Positions 22,227 through 33,137 of a DNA stretch of 64,000 nt are shown here, piece after piece; position 1 is the first letter of the stretch, and each line of letters opens with the position of its first letter. This DNA comes from Acanthopleura granulata (taxonomy: Eukaryota; Mollusca; Polyplacophora; Chitonida; Chitonidae): positions 11,505,435 through 11,569,434 of the forward strand of contig JABBOT010000013.1 of assembly GCA_016165875.1 (NCBI GenBank), given 5' to 3'. The position numbers were made by a program, and so were the translations under genes. Below the pieces are notes generated by a model. That model was given only the letters and a program-made list of their open reading frames with translations, was not told where the DNA came from and ran no database searches.

Positions 22227-22408
22227 CTGCGTTGCGCAGGTTTCTGGCTAAGCCTACCGGTAAAACCGCTCTCCCAGGTATTATAGGGAGCATTGTCTCT
22301 TGGCTTCTTGGTGCTTTAGGCAGGGCAGTGAACTGGGTTGCCGAACATACTTGGGCCCTGGTTGTCGCTACAGGTGGAATCATTTACCGGGCCGTTCGAT
22401 CACACTAA
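22211..22408 (+). other. Short basic-hydrophobic frame, possible small Polinton peptide
   Basis: A 65-codon + frame without an ATG reads a basic N-terminal part (KKAPALRRFLAKPTG) followed by a long amphipathic/hydrophobic part (GIIGSIVSWLLGALGRAV, then WALVVATGGIIYRAV). This composition is typical of small membrane-active or core peptides, and it fills the gap between two minus-strand genes. With no start codon it is either a broken gene or a chance antisense frame. Confidence 0.3.
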
Positions 22409-22431
22409 GTATTACTAACGCCACCTTTTCT

Positions 22432-23654
22432 TCAACATGCTCTCTCGGTGAACTCGGTGAAACTAGAGTCAGCGCTGCGCGCAAGGGTCTCGGTGCTGCG
22501 GCTTAGCAATGCTTGTCTCCCCAGTCCCGGCAGATAACTGCGCATAACTGCTGAAGGCAAGTTTACATCTCCTTTGACACCGAGTCTCTGGTCTGTTGTG
22601 GGCATGGTGATCTCGTTGTTATAGCCAATGACTTTTCCGATTCGCAGGTCCATATTGCTTCGCGCCATGTACAGACCCACTCCAAACGTGTAATCCACCT
22701 TGGAGCGGGCATACCTGAGGACGGTTTGGTGCCGCTCTCTGGCCGAGGGAAGGTCAACAGGTCTTGTTATGGTGTCTTCAAGATTTGCTACGAACTGCTT
22801 CTGCACACCAAATGCCGTGCTTTAAGTGCCTAGGATACTGCTGCGGGTCTGTGTCTGTGCTCCGAGGATTGCCCAAACATAAGTCCGAATGGTGTCGTTC
22901 ACGCGTTCCACGCCTGCCTGGGTAAACCATTCAGATTTGTCGAGGATGAAGGTGGCCTATGCTTGATCGAATTCGCTGCCTTGCGAGATGAAATCGATGT
23001 GAAATTTATCTGGTGTTCGCTGGAATGACATGCGGTCAAGATCATAGTTGTAATGCGATATCACGTATTATAATAAGCCACGCTTAACCCGTAATTTCCG
23101 CTTCTTTTTTGCCGCCAGTCCTTGTCTGGGGAGACCCGAAAGTCTGGGCAAATTCCCTCGTATTGCTTCTGGGAGTAGAGATTGTCGGTCGGACCTCATG
23201 CATTGTCTTGTGGGAGTGGTGCCTTAATCTCTTCCACAATACGGCGCACTTGATAGTACACGTGGAAGTGGAATACAGAGTTGCTTAGTGGTGTGTCGGC
23301 TATGAGATGACTTTGCTTTGACACAGGCGCTTTGGCGCACCATACGGCGAACTTGAGTTAGTTTTGCTACCACGCCATCGGTTGCGTGTTAGATTTCTCC
23401 ACCAATGCGTTGATGTTGATTTTCGGTAAGGTGTAGCGTTCATGTACCTTTCGAAATGTCACCTCGAAAGCAAACCGCGAGTTGTTCAGGCTGGGAACTT
23501 TCACCACGATTTCACTCAGCTTTTCAATCCCTTTACTCGAATATACTCGGCCGACATGGTAATGGGTTACTTTACTATTGAACGAAAACCTCTTATCAAA
23601 CATCTCTTCCGAAAGAAGAAGTATATGTTTGTCATTGTGAGCGATGTTCAACAT
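22432..23654 (-). pseudogene. Probable Polinton virion (capsid) protein, degraded
   Basis: A minus-strand gene of roughly 400 codons in several frames. N-terminal part 23367-23654 (MFDKRFSFNSK, VKVPSLNNSRFAFEVTFRKV); middle pieces include FHFHVYYQVRRIVEEIKAPL (about 23230-23290), ICPDFRVSPDKDW (about 23120-23160) and FILDKSEWFTQAGVERVNDT (about 22890-22955). The C-terminal 22432-22806 piece is intact for 124 codons (KVDYTFGVGLYMARS, DLRIGKVIGYNNEI). Beta-rich composition, size and position beside the ATPase suggest the major capsid protein, but no diagnostic motif was confirmed. Stops and frameshifts occur near 23100, 23210 and 23365. Confidence 0.5.
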
Positions 23655-24284
23655 GGACGCAGTGTCCTCCTCCCATCATGTCTGGAAAATCTAAAAAGCC
23701 AGCACGAGGTCGCCCTACTCGGTATGACCTTGTACCCACAGGAGAATATTGGCACCGACGTACGTTTAAGGTTGAACGATAGGTCAATAGTCGTGCCAAG
23801 CGGCCATTACACCGTCTGCACCTTTCACAAAGAACTGTTCCAGTCTTTGGATGCTAAACTGGAACTGGGTGAAACTACTGGTGTTGTGCGACTGGAACTC
23901 AACAAGAATGACGTTAGCAGAGTGTTAAATCTAGCTGATATCCTGATATTCTCAAACGCAAAAGGAGACATACTACCCAAAATGCCGCCTCACAAAGAAG
24001 TATTTGTCCACCTAGACGAGCTGAACGAGTCCGAAAACATCGCCGCAGTGTCTACCAGTTATGTAAGTGGCTCTACTCTTCTGAGGGCAGTTGGGGTATA
24101 CCACGAAAGCATAAACTTCGGAAGGGCGGAGGCATTTGCCAATCCACAGTACAGAAGACTGTCGGCTGGCCTTGTGCACGGGATTTCTATAAAGCTACTA
24201 AACATTTCCGGCCAACCTGTAGATACAGCGTGCTTACGCGTAACTTTACACATTCATCGGCATAGTGGACCCAGTGGGCCTTAG
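23625..24284 (+). CDS. Intact 219-residue Polinton virion-type protein
   Basis: The frame is open from 23442 to 24284, but the part before 23625 is antisense to the capsid-like gene, so the ATG at 23625 (MFVIVSDVQHG) is preferred. The N-terminal block SQHEVALLGMTLYP resembles a conserved opening of a protein found next to capsid genes in Polinton-type elements (from memory). It is followed by VVPSGHYTVCTFH, RLELNKNDVSRVLNL and a C-terminal half ending RVTLHIHRH; the overall pattern is beta-strand rich, as in a jelly-roll. It is divergent from, and overlaps by about 30 bp, the capsid-like gene. No break seen. A minor capsid or spike role is inferred. Confidence 0.6.
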   Translation: MFVIVSDVQHGRSVLLPSCLENLKSQHEVALLGMTLYPQENIGTDVRLRLNDRSIVVPSGHYTVCTFHKELFQSLDAKLELGETTGVVRLELNKNDVSRVLNLADILIFSNAKGDILPKMPPHKEVFVHLDELNESENIAAVSTSYVSGSTLLRAVGVYHESINFGRAEAFANPQYRRLSAGLVHGISIKLLNISGQPVDTACLRVTLHIHRHSGPSGP

Positions 24285-24289
24285 TTGCT

Positions 24290-24803
24290 CTAGCCTAGCC
24301 TTATCGGATCTGGCAGACCTCGAGGGTTTCGAATGACAAGGGGTGGATGGGCGGATTTACGCCTTCCAACTCCTGGGGTGTGGGTGGGGGTGGGGGTGGT
24401 TTATGCTGGAAAGAAGGTGCCTTTGGGAAAATCCGAAGAACCACCGAAGTTGAATGAGCTCGCCGATGTGGATATCCAAGCCCCGAATACACTCCAGACA
24501 CTCACCCTGGTTCTATCTAATAATTCTCAGAATTGGGCATGGGGTTTCCTTAAATCGGAGGATCCCAAATGGGACATTGATCTGGCTGTGAGCGCGGTCC
24601 TGGTTCACACAACAAGGGGTGGTGGTGTTCAAAGTGTTTTTAATGGCGGTATGGCTTACCTGTAGTACACGGCCATGAGAGATGAAATTCATGTAAGGAT
24701 ACTGCTGGAAGGGGGGGGGGCATACGATCGGAGGAGGTCAGATACAACATTTTACCTCGATATCAACACACCATTTCCCGATGGCGAGGTTCCCCGGGTA
24801 ACA
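24290..24803 (+). pseudogene. Degraded ORF of unknown function
   Basis: A + frame (24333-24665) carries a coding-like core (NELADVDIQAPNTLQTLTL, NNSQNWAWGFLKSEDPKWD) after a low-complexity Gly/Val run from GGGTGTGGGTGGGGG. It stops at TAG 24663 and resumes with MRDEIHVRILLEG; after a run of G at 24712-24721 it continues in another frame as TTFYLDINTPFPDG. It probably encoded one beta-rich protein of about 150 residues following the virion-type gene. Not recognised. Confidence 0.4.
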
Positions 24804-24889
24804 TAATAATTGTGTATATTATATTGGGTCATAATTCTGATCTAAAATTAAACATTCTAACGGCGACTACATAGAAATTGTTCAATGTA

Positions 24890-25550
24890 TCCAGCGTTAG
24901 ATCTAGCATTAGATCCATCTGCCTCCCCCCTCCGACTGAAGATCCGCACGAGTATAGATTACAACATATTAGCACTCTGAAAAAAGGGTTAGAAGGCGAG
25001 AGAGATGCCAGAGCCGCTCTACGCAGAAAAATACCAGAGGACAGTCAAAGCCGTTGATGGTATTGATACCGCGCTACTCACGGTCAGTATAGGTCTGGGC
25101 TTCGCCGGGGTCAGAGTGTTGTCCACGATAATTGCGGCCCCTATATCTGTAAACATAGAAGAGACGGCTTTAGTCTGCGGCCTTCTAAGTGGAGTGAGTA
25201 AGTCTCTAAGCCGGCGACTGTCTGTCATAGGTAAGAAACACAATGAAATTCGCGTACTGGCTGAGAGTAAGCTTAATTCAATTACCGACCACGTCTTTAC
25301 AGCTCTGACTGACGGTAAGATTTCGGATACCGAGTTTCGGTTAATACTCAGTGAAGTCGAAAAATACAGAGAAATGAAACAACAGATTCGAGCCGGTACA
25401 GCACATAACTCGATTTCATTTGATAAGAAAACGACTGAGGAGTTAGTTAGCAGAGGGGCAAAGAAGCTCGTGCATCTTTCATGCAAAAACTGTCCGCCAA
25501 TTGAATTTCTCGACAGAGGGGTGGGATACCGGAGTTCGATATACTTGTAG
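24890..25550 (+). CDS. Polinton membrane/coiled-coil protein, frameshifted near its start
   Basis: The main frame 25005-25550 encodes 181 codons. The stretch VDGIDTALLTVSIGLGFAGV with IIAAPISV forms one or two hydrophobic segments (residues about 17-50). GLLSGVSKSLSRRL, AESKLNSITDHVFTAL and DGKISDTEFRLILSEVEKY form a helical C-terminal half. The real N-terminus probably lies upstream in another frame (TLKKGLEGERDARAALRRK, about 24980-25030), a coiled coil joined through a frameshift near 25030. I remember similar proteins, with the ISDxEFxLILSEVxKY signature, as recurrent in invertebrate mobile elements; their function is unknown to me. The last 20 residues may also be frameshifted. Confidence 0.55.
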
Positions 25551-25851
25551 TATTGCTCGGAAATCGGCTATAAGATTGCCCTTATCCAATATACTCATAG
25601 TGACCTCAATTGGAGTCAAGTAGGGTGCAGCTGTGTATATTATGTACAAACTTTACAACACCATTCAAGACCAGTCATAAGAAATTTCCATATTCAGAGA
25701 GAAAATAAATGGTCTAATTCAGTCTGGTAAACCAGACCTCGACTAAGAAATGGTTCACTTAAGTGAACAAAATTCAAACCGTACAAGACTCCCGCGAGGG
25801 AGGTCTGTAAGGTTTGAATTTTGTGTGTCCAGGCGGTGGGGATTTTGTGTG
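25551..25851. promoter_or_regulatory. Right subterminal non-coding region with palindromes
   Basis: No gene. Three nested dyads precede the terminal repeat: GTCTGGT-AA-ACCAGAC (25722-25737), the perfect 16-bp palindrome GTTCACTTAAGTGAAC (25753-25768), and a long hairpin with arms 25767-25793 and 25797-25824 around GCG. A 24-bp direct repeat (25818-25841, 25842-25865) follows. These could be replication or excision structures of the element; this is inference. Confidence 0.6.
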
Positions 25852-25914
25852 TCCAGGGGATGGGGAGGGCCCTAGGGAGTGAATTGCGCCAGAACCCCTA
25901 TTTTCTATACTACT
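25852..25914 (-). repeat. Right terminal inverted repeat of the Polinton
   Basis: Reverse complement of the left end. On the + strand it runs from TCCAGGGGATGGGGA to TATACTACT. Its inner edge overlaps the second copy of a 24-bp direct repeat (25818-25841 and 25842-25865, both starting ATTTTGTGTGTCCAGG). Confidence 0.93.
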
Positions 25915-27439
25915 ACTATTTCCATACCTGTTTCTTCTCAGGCGCGGTCAGTGATCTCCTGTGGGAAGGATTATAAAATCTGTATGCTGAATATGGAAAG
26001 TTATCCGCACTCCTACACGCAGGAATGTCTAGTCGCAAATGATTTTAACTGGAGACGCCCACTGACGAAGAGTAAAGCAGCGACACAATAGGCAATGGAA
26101 TTTGTCTAGAGAAAGCTTGGAATATACTGGCGGCCAACACACGACCCGAGAACTTCAAAAATCGCTATTGGTTGTGGGGGAAGGGGGGTTGATGCACAGA
26201 GCGCTACGCTTCATGTCATAAATACCGAAAGAAGTTTTTCAAAAATCTTATTAAAATATCGCTATATCAACCCGCCAAGGAGAGTGCGATTCTGTATCTG
26301 CTTTCATTGAAGCAGATAACCTACTTCGGCGTTTTTGTTCATCTTAGATGCATGAGGTTGTGAGATGTATTTAAGTGGTGCCTGTGAAGTCGTCAGAAGA
26401 ACAGGTATGTTTTAAATATTTATCAAACTAGCGAATATAAAGTGTGAAACGAATTTTCTTTCACAGATTTTGGCGAACAGCTCAGATGTACTTTGGCTAT
26501 GGTGCGTAAGCAATTCACACTTGGCTTGTGGCTTAATACGTTGACCACCATGTCTGCCTATCAGGGAAACTCACAACAGCACGTGTTAATTTCATTATGC
26601 ACCCCTGTCATACGCCATGTGCCCAGGTCCCACTTATGACATGTCATCCTCTGCACGCCAGCTGTGGGCACTATATTCATAACTCAGAGTTCACCCTTAC
26701 TTCAGACTGGTCTACTCAACAACGCCTTTCTTCTCAGTATTTTACATATATTTTTAATCCCTTGTCTCCCCTCAGTGAGCTTAGATACGCTAAATGCCCT
26801 CCAATTTCAAATTGAAATCACACCATTTTGTCTGTAATTGTCCATGTTCATCAGACTTATAAAATGAAGACGACTAATCCGCTCTGATGTTTTCTATGTC
26901 TTCGAAACATGCATTCATTCTACACTGTGATAAAAGAACGTTTCTAAGAAATTTGTGGTCAATGAATTAAAAGTTGTATATGCTCAAAAGCGTATGAGTG
27001 TCTGTCACCAAAACGCTTGAAGAAGGTTACCAGAATTGCCAGTAATCCAGCATATTTTCAGGGCCGGCAAACCCGTGGATGATTTATTTGACATATCTTA
27101 GAAATAAGAAAATTCAAATTTTACAGATATATTAAAACCATTTTCAGATATCTTAAAATTTTGTACTCCGAAATGCCACAGAGCATGGCATCTAGATGGA
27201 CCATACATTTCATGCGATTCATGATATGTGAAAAGTATTCAATGTATTTTAAATAAGTGCCCTGTAGCGCCCTCCCATCGGTACAATAGCCACACGTGCG
27301 CTATTCACTGACACAGCAGGTGCTATTTACATGATAGAAGTGTCAATCAATCAGGTCCACTGTGACATGATCCTCAGCCATTGACCTTGGGAGCGACATG
27401 ACCTATCGAGGACACTGAAGGAGGACTGGAATATCAAAT
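25915..27439. other. Right flank of the Polinton, no gene seen
   Basis: Returns at once to AT-rich sequence with only short frames and no recognised repeat. Confidence 0.6.
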
Positions 27440-27737
27440 ATAGAGTGAGTGAGTGAGTGTTTGGGGTTTAACGTCGTACTTAATCATGTTTCGGTCACAT
27501 GACGACGGGGAGACCTTCTGGTGTGTGCATGTGGTGTGTCTTCTTTTGGCAGGGCGGGTGCATGCCGCCAAAGTGCCACCGCCACTGGAACATCATGCCG
27601 AACACACCAGACATGACACCTCACCCAGTCACATTATCCTGACACCGGGCCTGTTTCCTTGTTCCAACCTCTCAATGCTGAGCGCTAAGCCGGGTAGCAC
27701 AAGTACCATTTTTAAAGTCTTTGGTGCGATCTGACCC
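27440..27737 (-). repeat. SINE-B, partial copy
   Basis: Reverse copy with the (GAGT)n tail at 27447, then GGGGTTTAACGTCGTACTTA, TGCATGCCGCCAAAGTGCCA, GCTGAGCGCTAAGCC and TTTTTAAAGTCTTTGGTGCG; the tRNA-like head is missing. Same family as 39645, 52807 and 28757. Confidence 0.82.
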
Positions 27738-27838
27738 ATTTATTGTCGAAGAAAACCGACAAAAACTTTGTCAACTTCGCTTAGGTGCTCAAATATTTTC
27801 TTAATTTGGAGGGGGATGTTGCGAGCGTGACAAACGTT

Positions 27839-27870
<32 letters not shown>

Positions 27871-28756
27871 TTTCTCCACTTCCACTGCTTGTGGGCGGTC
27901 CACGAAACTAGTTTGTGTGACCATTTCCGCAGCCTTACATTTGTTGAAGACCACTCGTTTTCCACTGATAAACGTGAGCATATCTACACGTTACAATTGT
28001 GAGAGTTTGCCAGTATGAAACAAAAATCGGTGGTCTATGCTCTGAAATTCTCTTTCCTCCATCCCTGATAATGACCGCAATGATATTCGTGAAACCTTTT
28101 TTGTTGTTTGGCGCCATGTTGGCTTCTTCCCCGTGGTACCTCTGAAGATCTGCCAGCTCTGCTGTTTCAGGACATAAAGACTAGAAATCAAGCCTTCCAT
28201 GTGGTGAATATTTAGTTTAGGGCCACTTTTTGGAACACAACACATAAAGATGAAAATGAGATAAATCCTCAGTAAATTTATTTACTCTTGAATTTAGCCT
28301 TACCCCTAACAAATTGTTGGTAAAACAGAATTGTCATCATATTTACATTTTTCATATATTCATAAATATAGCATCCGAGCAGGTTAATTTTATTTCTGAT
28401 GATAATATCAGATTTGAGCTCTGAGCTTTGCTAGTTTCAATACAGAAAACAGGACATAACAATGCCTGAGGGTCTGGCGGTGGCGGTTGTCATAGATTAT
28501 ACAGTCACGGCGAGGGACTTATTTTAACTCCTCGATTCATTTAGGCTATTGGGTAGGAAGAAAAATTGCTAAAGCTCCAAGATATCAGTAAAAAATTAGC
28601 TATTGTGCTGAACAGCTTGATCCGATTCTTTTCTGCATAAAAATGGAACGTAAAGTTACGAATTCCTAAGCAAGGACAACGTGTTCAAGTTGCAATGTAA
28701 AACGGTTATACTTTAGTACACATCGAAGAGAGAAGTTTTCAATTGTCTCTTCGACC
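27738..28756. other. Intergenic DNA
   Basis: A (TTTA)n run at 27839-27870. On the minus strand near 28115 CCAACATGGCGCCAAAC resembles a YY1-type start region, but the frame from that ATG shows no known protein. Confidence 0.4.
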
Positions 28757-28873
28757 TGTAGCTGGTCTAGCGGTTAGAGAGCCCGCCTCGAGGTCGGGGG
28801 GTCCAGATTCATACCAGAGTCTGTAAAAATGGCACTCGTTGACTGGCGCTCAGCATTAAGGGGTTAAAGCAAG
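28757..28873 (+). repeat. SINE-B, 5' fragment with tRNA-like head
   Basis: Begins GTAGCTGGTCTAGCGGTTAG (A-box-like) and GGGGTCCAGATTCATACC (B-box-like), then GTCTGTAAAAATGGCACTCG and GGCGCTCAGCATTAAGGGG, where it is truncated. It could be mistaken for a tRNA gene, but continuity with the SINE-B body argues against that. Confidence 0.75.
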
Positions 28874-29949
28874 GAGCATAGAGTTTGAGCATTTGTTATG
28901 CGAAAAGGATATGTAGTTTTGGAGAACTAGGTGATAGAAGAGAGGGAGTACTTCAGCGGCCAGGAGTCCAGCAGCTAGCCCTCACTTCTCTGGGTCTTTT
29001 CGATTTGATGTCAGTATGCAGTACCTAGCAGTATATTAACGACGCATTGTTGTAACGCATGAGTTCTTGGATAAAAGTTTGTCCACAAGTGGGCACAAAC
29101 TCAGGGATGAAAACAAAAAAGGACCACACCGATTGGGCCGCCTAAGTTATATGAAGCGGGAAATGTTCCCCATTGCCATGAGGCCAGATTTCACTTGTTA
29201 CGTGCGAGAGTTTTAACAGCCATCACATTGTCTTAGCTGCTCTAGATTTTTCACCTCATACTGCAGCATTTTATACTGCGTAAACCAGGATTCTGTTGGT
29301 GGACAGCACGCCCTGGGCCGGGTTCTTTCGCATAGTTTTTGTTTGACAATTCGCTCAATGTGATCACAACACAGCATTGCAGTAATTCTTGAACGATTGA
29401 GTGTAATAAATTTCACTTTTAATATTAGCACATTTTATTTACCTTACTCTTTAGCAGTTGTGCTAGGGAGCTTGTATGCTTTTACTGTTTAAGAATATAC
29501 ATGAACAATTCAAATTTTAACAGAGGTAAAATGACAGAAATGAGGATATTCCTCGGTAACGTCTGAACATTGACCGCTTTCACACAGTGCTCGCTTCTCT
29601 CGTTGTACACATGACGTAGTTCTCTGTTTTTATTTCACTTACCTGCCAATATCGCCCCGCCCGGTAACTCCCCCACGCCCGGCCGGTCAAAGAAGCCGAC
29701 TCGTCGAAGGGATATGTAGGGTTATAATGAGTGTACACACAATAACGGTCACCTTTGAACTGGTTAACTGCTATCTCTGACATTACTTAGTACAACAGTC
29801 TGTTCCCGGAACACATGTGACAAGCATTTAATAAAACCAAGGTTACAATGCATTGTAAACGTCCGAGTGGTGTGGCGTTCGAGTAGTCTGAGCCATACGG
29901 GTCGAAAGCAAATAGAGGCTACATATACACGATCACAACAGCTCTTCGT

Positions 29950-30310
29950 GGACTGTATCCATATTATTTGTGGACTTTGTGGACGATTGTTTTTTTTCTT
30001 GCGCTGTATAAACACATCACAACTTTTATTCATGAACTATAACGTTTACAGCTGCTGTTTAGGGGCCATACTAAAACTATTATAGCCTAACAAAATAATT
30101 TGTGGATCACGTGGACCACATGTATGTACATGTACATATTGCAGAGTTCTACATTTGTAATTTGTGGACTACAAAAGTGTCACAACTGTTAAAAAATAAC
30201 AAACTTTATTTGTGGACCATACTAAAATATTTAAACATGTAGTTCTGGACCAAGCTAAAATTTTCAACCTTTATTTGTCATCCATACTAAACTTTTACAT
30301 ATTTTATTTC
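29950..30310 (+). repeat. Degenerate repeat with TTTGTGGACC words
   Basis: ATTTGTGGAC or a close variant recurs at about 29968, 30100, 30157, 30208 and 30270, often followed by CATACTAAAA. Spacing is irregular (about 50-60 bp). Probably an old minisatellite. Confidence 0.5.
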
Positions 30311-32778
30311 ACAACCTTCGTACGAGAATGGCCAAGGCCTCCTCTTACTATGCCCTTGGGACAAAGCGGTAAGTTTAATTTTGAAATTCTAAATTACCCA
30401 TTATTTGGATAGAAATATACAAAGCGCACATACATCGCCTAGCAGCATTTCATATTCCACGTAACAAGTTGTTCATTCAAAATGTAGTGTTTCAAGAATA
30501 CCTTATCAAACGCTTTTTTAAATTCCTAACATTTTACAAGTGAGTATATCACTTTTTGTTGGCAAATATGAACACATATGTACGCTACCTAGCAATCTAC
30601 ATCTGTTTCTAATTCCGTTCAACCCTGCGATAGGCAGGGACTGTATAGGCTTCGACATGATGCTTTGATGAACAGTTGCAATCAAACCCCGCTGAGACAT
30701 CTACATTTGTACTTGACTTCAACATTGTTCACGTATACTAACGTGAATTTTCAATAAAATTTCGTGTCTGTAAAATCGAATCCCTACATCACTGAAATTT
30801 GTCGACAGCTTCTCCCTTACGAGTTACCAGCTTTATTTACTATCTATATATATAAAACACATTTGTTGTGAACCAAGGCTTTGAAATATTGTATTATATC
30901 TTTTTATTTGTTTTTTTTTTTTTTGCGCTAAGGGGGTCAGTGTCTGACCTTGGGTTTTACCACTATATACGTTATAGCCTGCACTGGATTACAGTCGCGC
31001 GTTCTCGTGGCGTCTGTGTTAATCAGTTTCGTCTCATTGTAAATAGATAGTACATTCTGGAAAGAAGTACTTATGTGATAAACGTGTTTACAATCAAATT
31101 ATGCAGAATTTTCTTAGCATTAGTCTATAAATATGAGGGACAAAGTTATAAATCTCGCAATCGTTTTACTTATATCCATTTCAGAGCATATTTTTACTCT
31201 CGGCCACTTGGAGGGACTTTGTTGGGACTGTAGAGGCTTTCATGTCATTCCACAATATTGTCATTTTGTTCTCCATTTTTCCGTACGTAGCACTTTGTGA
31301 GCTTGTGTTTCGCTACTCGCTATTTTGTTTAACTTATTATTTTGGAGCTTGTATCGCTCAGTATCTCTTCGTGCGATTGCGTACATTTCATCCCAGTTTA
31401 CCCTGCAAGTGACTTTGTGTATATTTCAAAGGACTGGAACATACATTGCCAGCCCGGCACCTGGGACGCTACTATAAATCTGCCCGACTACAGCGCTGAT
31501 TGCCTAAATATCGCGTATTCTCGAAGCGTTCCCAGAATTCCTAAGAAGACGACAAACAATAGCCTAGTGTCAGACCCCCGTGGCGTAGCGCGGCCAAACT
31601 AAGGATCTGACTTCTATTGAGATTGGACAAACGGCAGTTTTCTTCATCGACAAACATGATCTAGAGTTCATGTGTAGACATTGGCGACAACTGTGACTTC
31701 GCTGGTGACAGATGGGGACGGATTTCCCCACAGATGTGACATAAGGTGAGGAATACTCACCCCTGGTAAAGACACCTTATATTAAGTCAGGGTAACCCCA
31801 ACCTTACATATTCCCTGAGTTTTATTGATCTAGCGATTACTGACAACATGTTTGACGCACATTTCCTTTTATAAAAATAAAACACTACAAATTAGTAAGC
31901 TATAAAAGAGAGCAGGGAAAAGTAATATGATGTGAGTAACATAGGGCCTACAATGGTACAAACTAAAGGTAATGTATGATCTTTTTTGCACAACTTTTTT
32001 AACGCGATGTAAACTGCAGTACTAACGTGTTGCATGAAGGCGCAGGATAAATATGGTGTTGAAAAATTAGTTAGGATGTAGGTCAGAAGTAATGTTATGC
32101 AAGCTCAACAAAAATAAATTCTGAGAAAACTTGATCGACCATATCGTATATTTAAAAGGTGAAAATGAACTGGCGAATGTAGCTTGACTTGCACGCTGAT
32201 TTCAATTCCATTGAAAACTGACAGCGGAAAACGTTTAAACATAAAATATTAAACTTACACTTCAGAATATAACCAAAGCAGCAAGGTGTTTTTTTCCACT
32301 CAAAGGAGAGCCTGGCATGCTTAAACGGCATGGATACAAAACTGTACACAGATGTCCGCATGCAGCTTGCCAACACATGTCGTGCAGTTTAAAATAATAA
32401 TATTACATATGCATCAGTTTTTTGTAAGTGTCAAATTTTTAAAAAAAAAGTCTCTCATCAAATATAATTTGATTTTCGCTCTCTTTTAATATCTTGCTAA
32501 CCTTAGTAGGCTTCAGTATCAATGGGAACAAAGCCACTGGCAGTGTCTTTGGTTTGGACGTGAAATTACAATTTCTGTGATGTTCACATTTGACAGAAGT
32601 TTATACTAAAAGACGGCGGGTGAGTACATTACCTCCATGAGAATATGTCCTCCTCGGACAAATTTGACCTCTTGAGACAAAACTGACCTCTTCGGACAAT
32701 CCTGACCTTCTCGGACAAATGTGCTGAAAGTATCGGCGTGGAAAGTGCAATGGAAAGCTTAAAAAACAGGCCCATTCA
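30311..32778. other. Intergenic DNA, no supported gene
   Basis: AT-rich with short frames only. Confidence 0.5.
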
Positions 32779-32918
32779 ATTTATTTACTTATTTGCTTGA
32801 TTGATGTTTTGCGTCGTACATTTAGAATATTTCACACATACGACGGCGGCCAGCATAATGGTGGCAGAAAAGAGGACAGAGCCCGGGGAAAACCCACGAC
32901 CATCTGCAGGTTGCTGGA
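32779..32918 (-). repeat. SINE-A, left member of a head-to-head pair
   Basis: Reverse copy from the (TTTA)n tail at 32779 through ATACGACGGCGGCCAGCATA to CATCTGCAGGTTGCTGGA, where it meets the second copy in the opposite orientation. Confidence 0.85.
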
Positions 32919-32924
32919 GGGCGC

Positions 32925-33137
32925 TCCCACCAATCGGTCGCTGTGAGTTCAAATCCAGCTCATGCTGGCTTCCGCTCCGACCGTGCGTGGGAAGGTCTGC
33001 CAACAACCTGCGAATGGTCGTGGGATTCCCCCCTCCCCCGGGCTCTGCCCAGTTTCCTCCCACCATAATGCTGGCCGCCGTCGTTTAAGTGAAATATTCT
33101 TGAGTACAGCGTAAAACACCAATCAAATAAATAAATA
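32925..33137 (+). repeat. SINE-A, right member of a head-to-head pair
   Basis: Forward copy starting at CCAATCGGTCGCTGTGAGTT, with the B-box-like TGAGTTCAAATCCAG, and running to the AATAAATAAAT tail at 33137. Together with 32779-32918 it can fold back on itself over more than 130 bp. Confidence 0.87.

Larger units (their letters stand above)
13785..25914. mobile_element. Polinton/Maverick (adintovirus-type) element, decayed
   Basis: A 12,130-bp insertion bounded by imperfect 63-bp inverted repeats that start with AGTAGTATA. Inside, remnants of the Polinton hallmark genes are readable: family B DNA polymerase (+), rve integrase (-), FtsK/A32-type packaging ATPase (-), a probable virion protein (-) and several small membrane proteins. 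The DNA is visibly more GC-rich and more gene-dense than the AT-rich flanks. Most genes carry frameshifts or stops, so this is a fossil copy. Polintons are usually 15-20 kb with longer inverted repeats, so this copy is short. No protease gene was recognised. No exact 6-bp target duplication is visible: the 6 bases outside the two ends (TTATGA left, ACTATT right) do not match. Confidence 0.9.

Noticed and set aside
27453..27734. 93-codon frame
   Set aside because: Lies entirely within a SINE-B copy.
28757..28830. tRNA gene
   Set aside because: A- and B-box-like words are present, but the sequence runs straight into the SINE-B body and no acceptor stem pairs.
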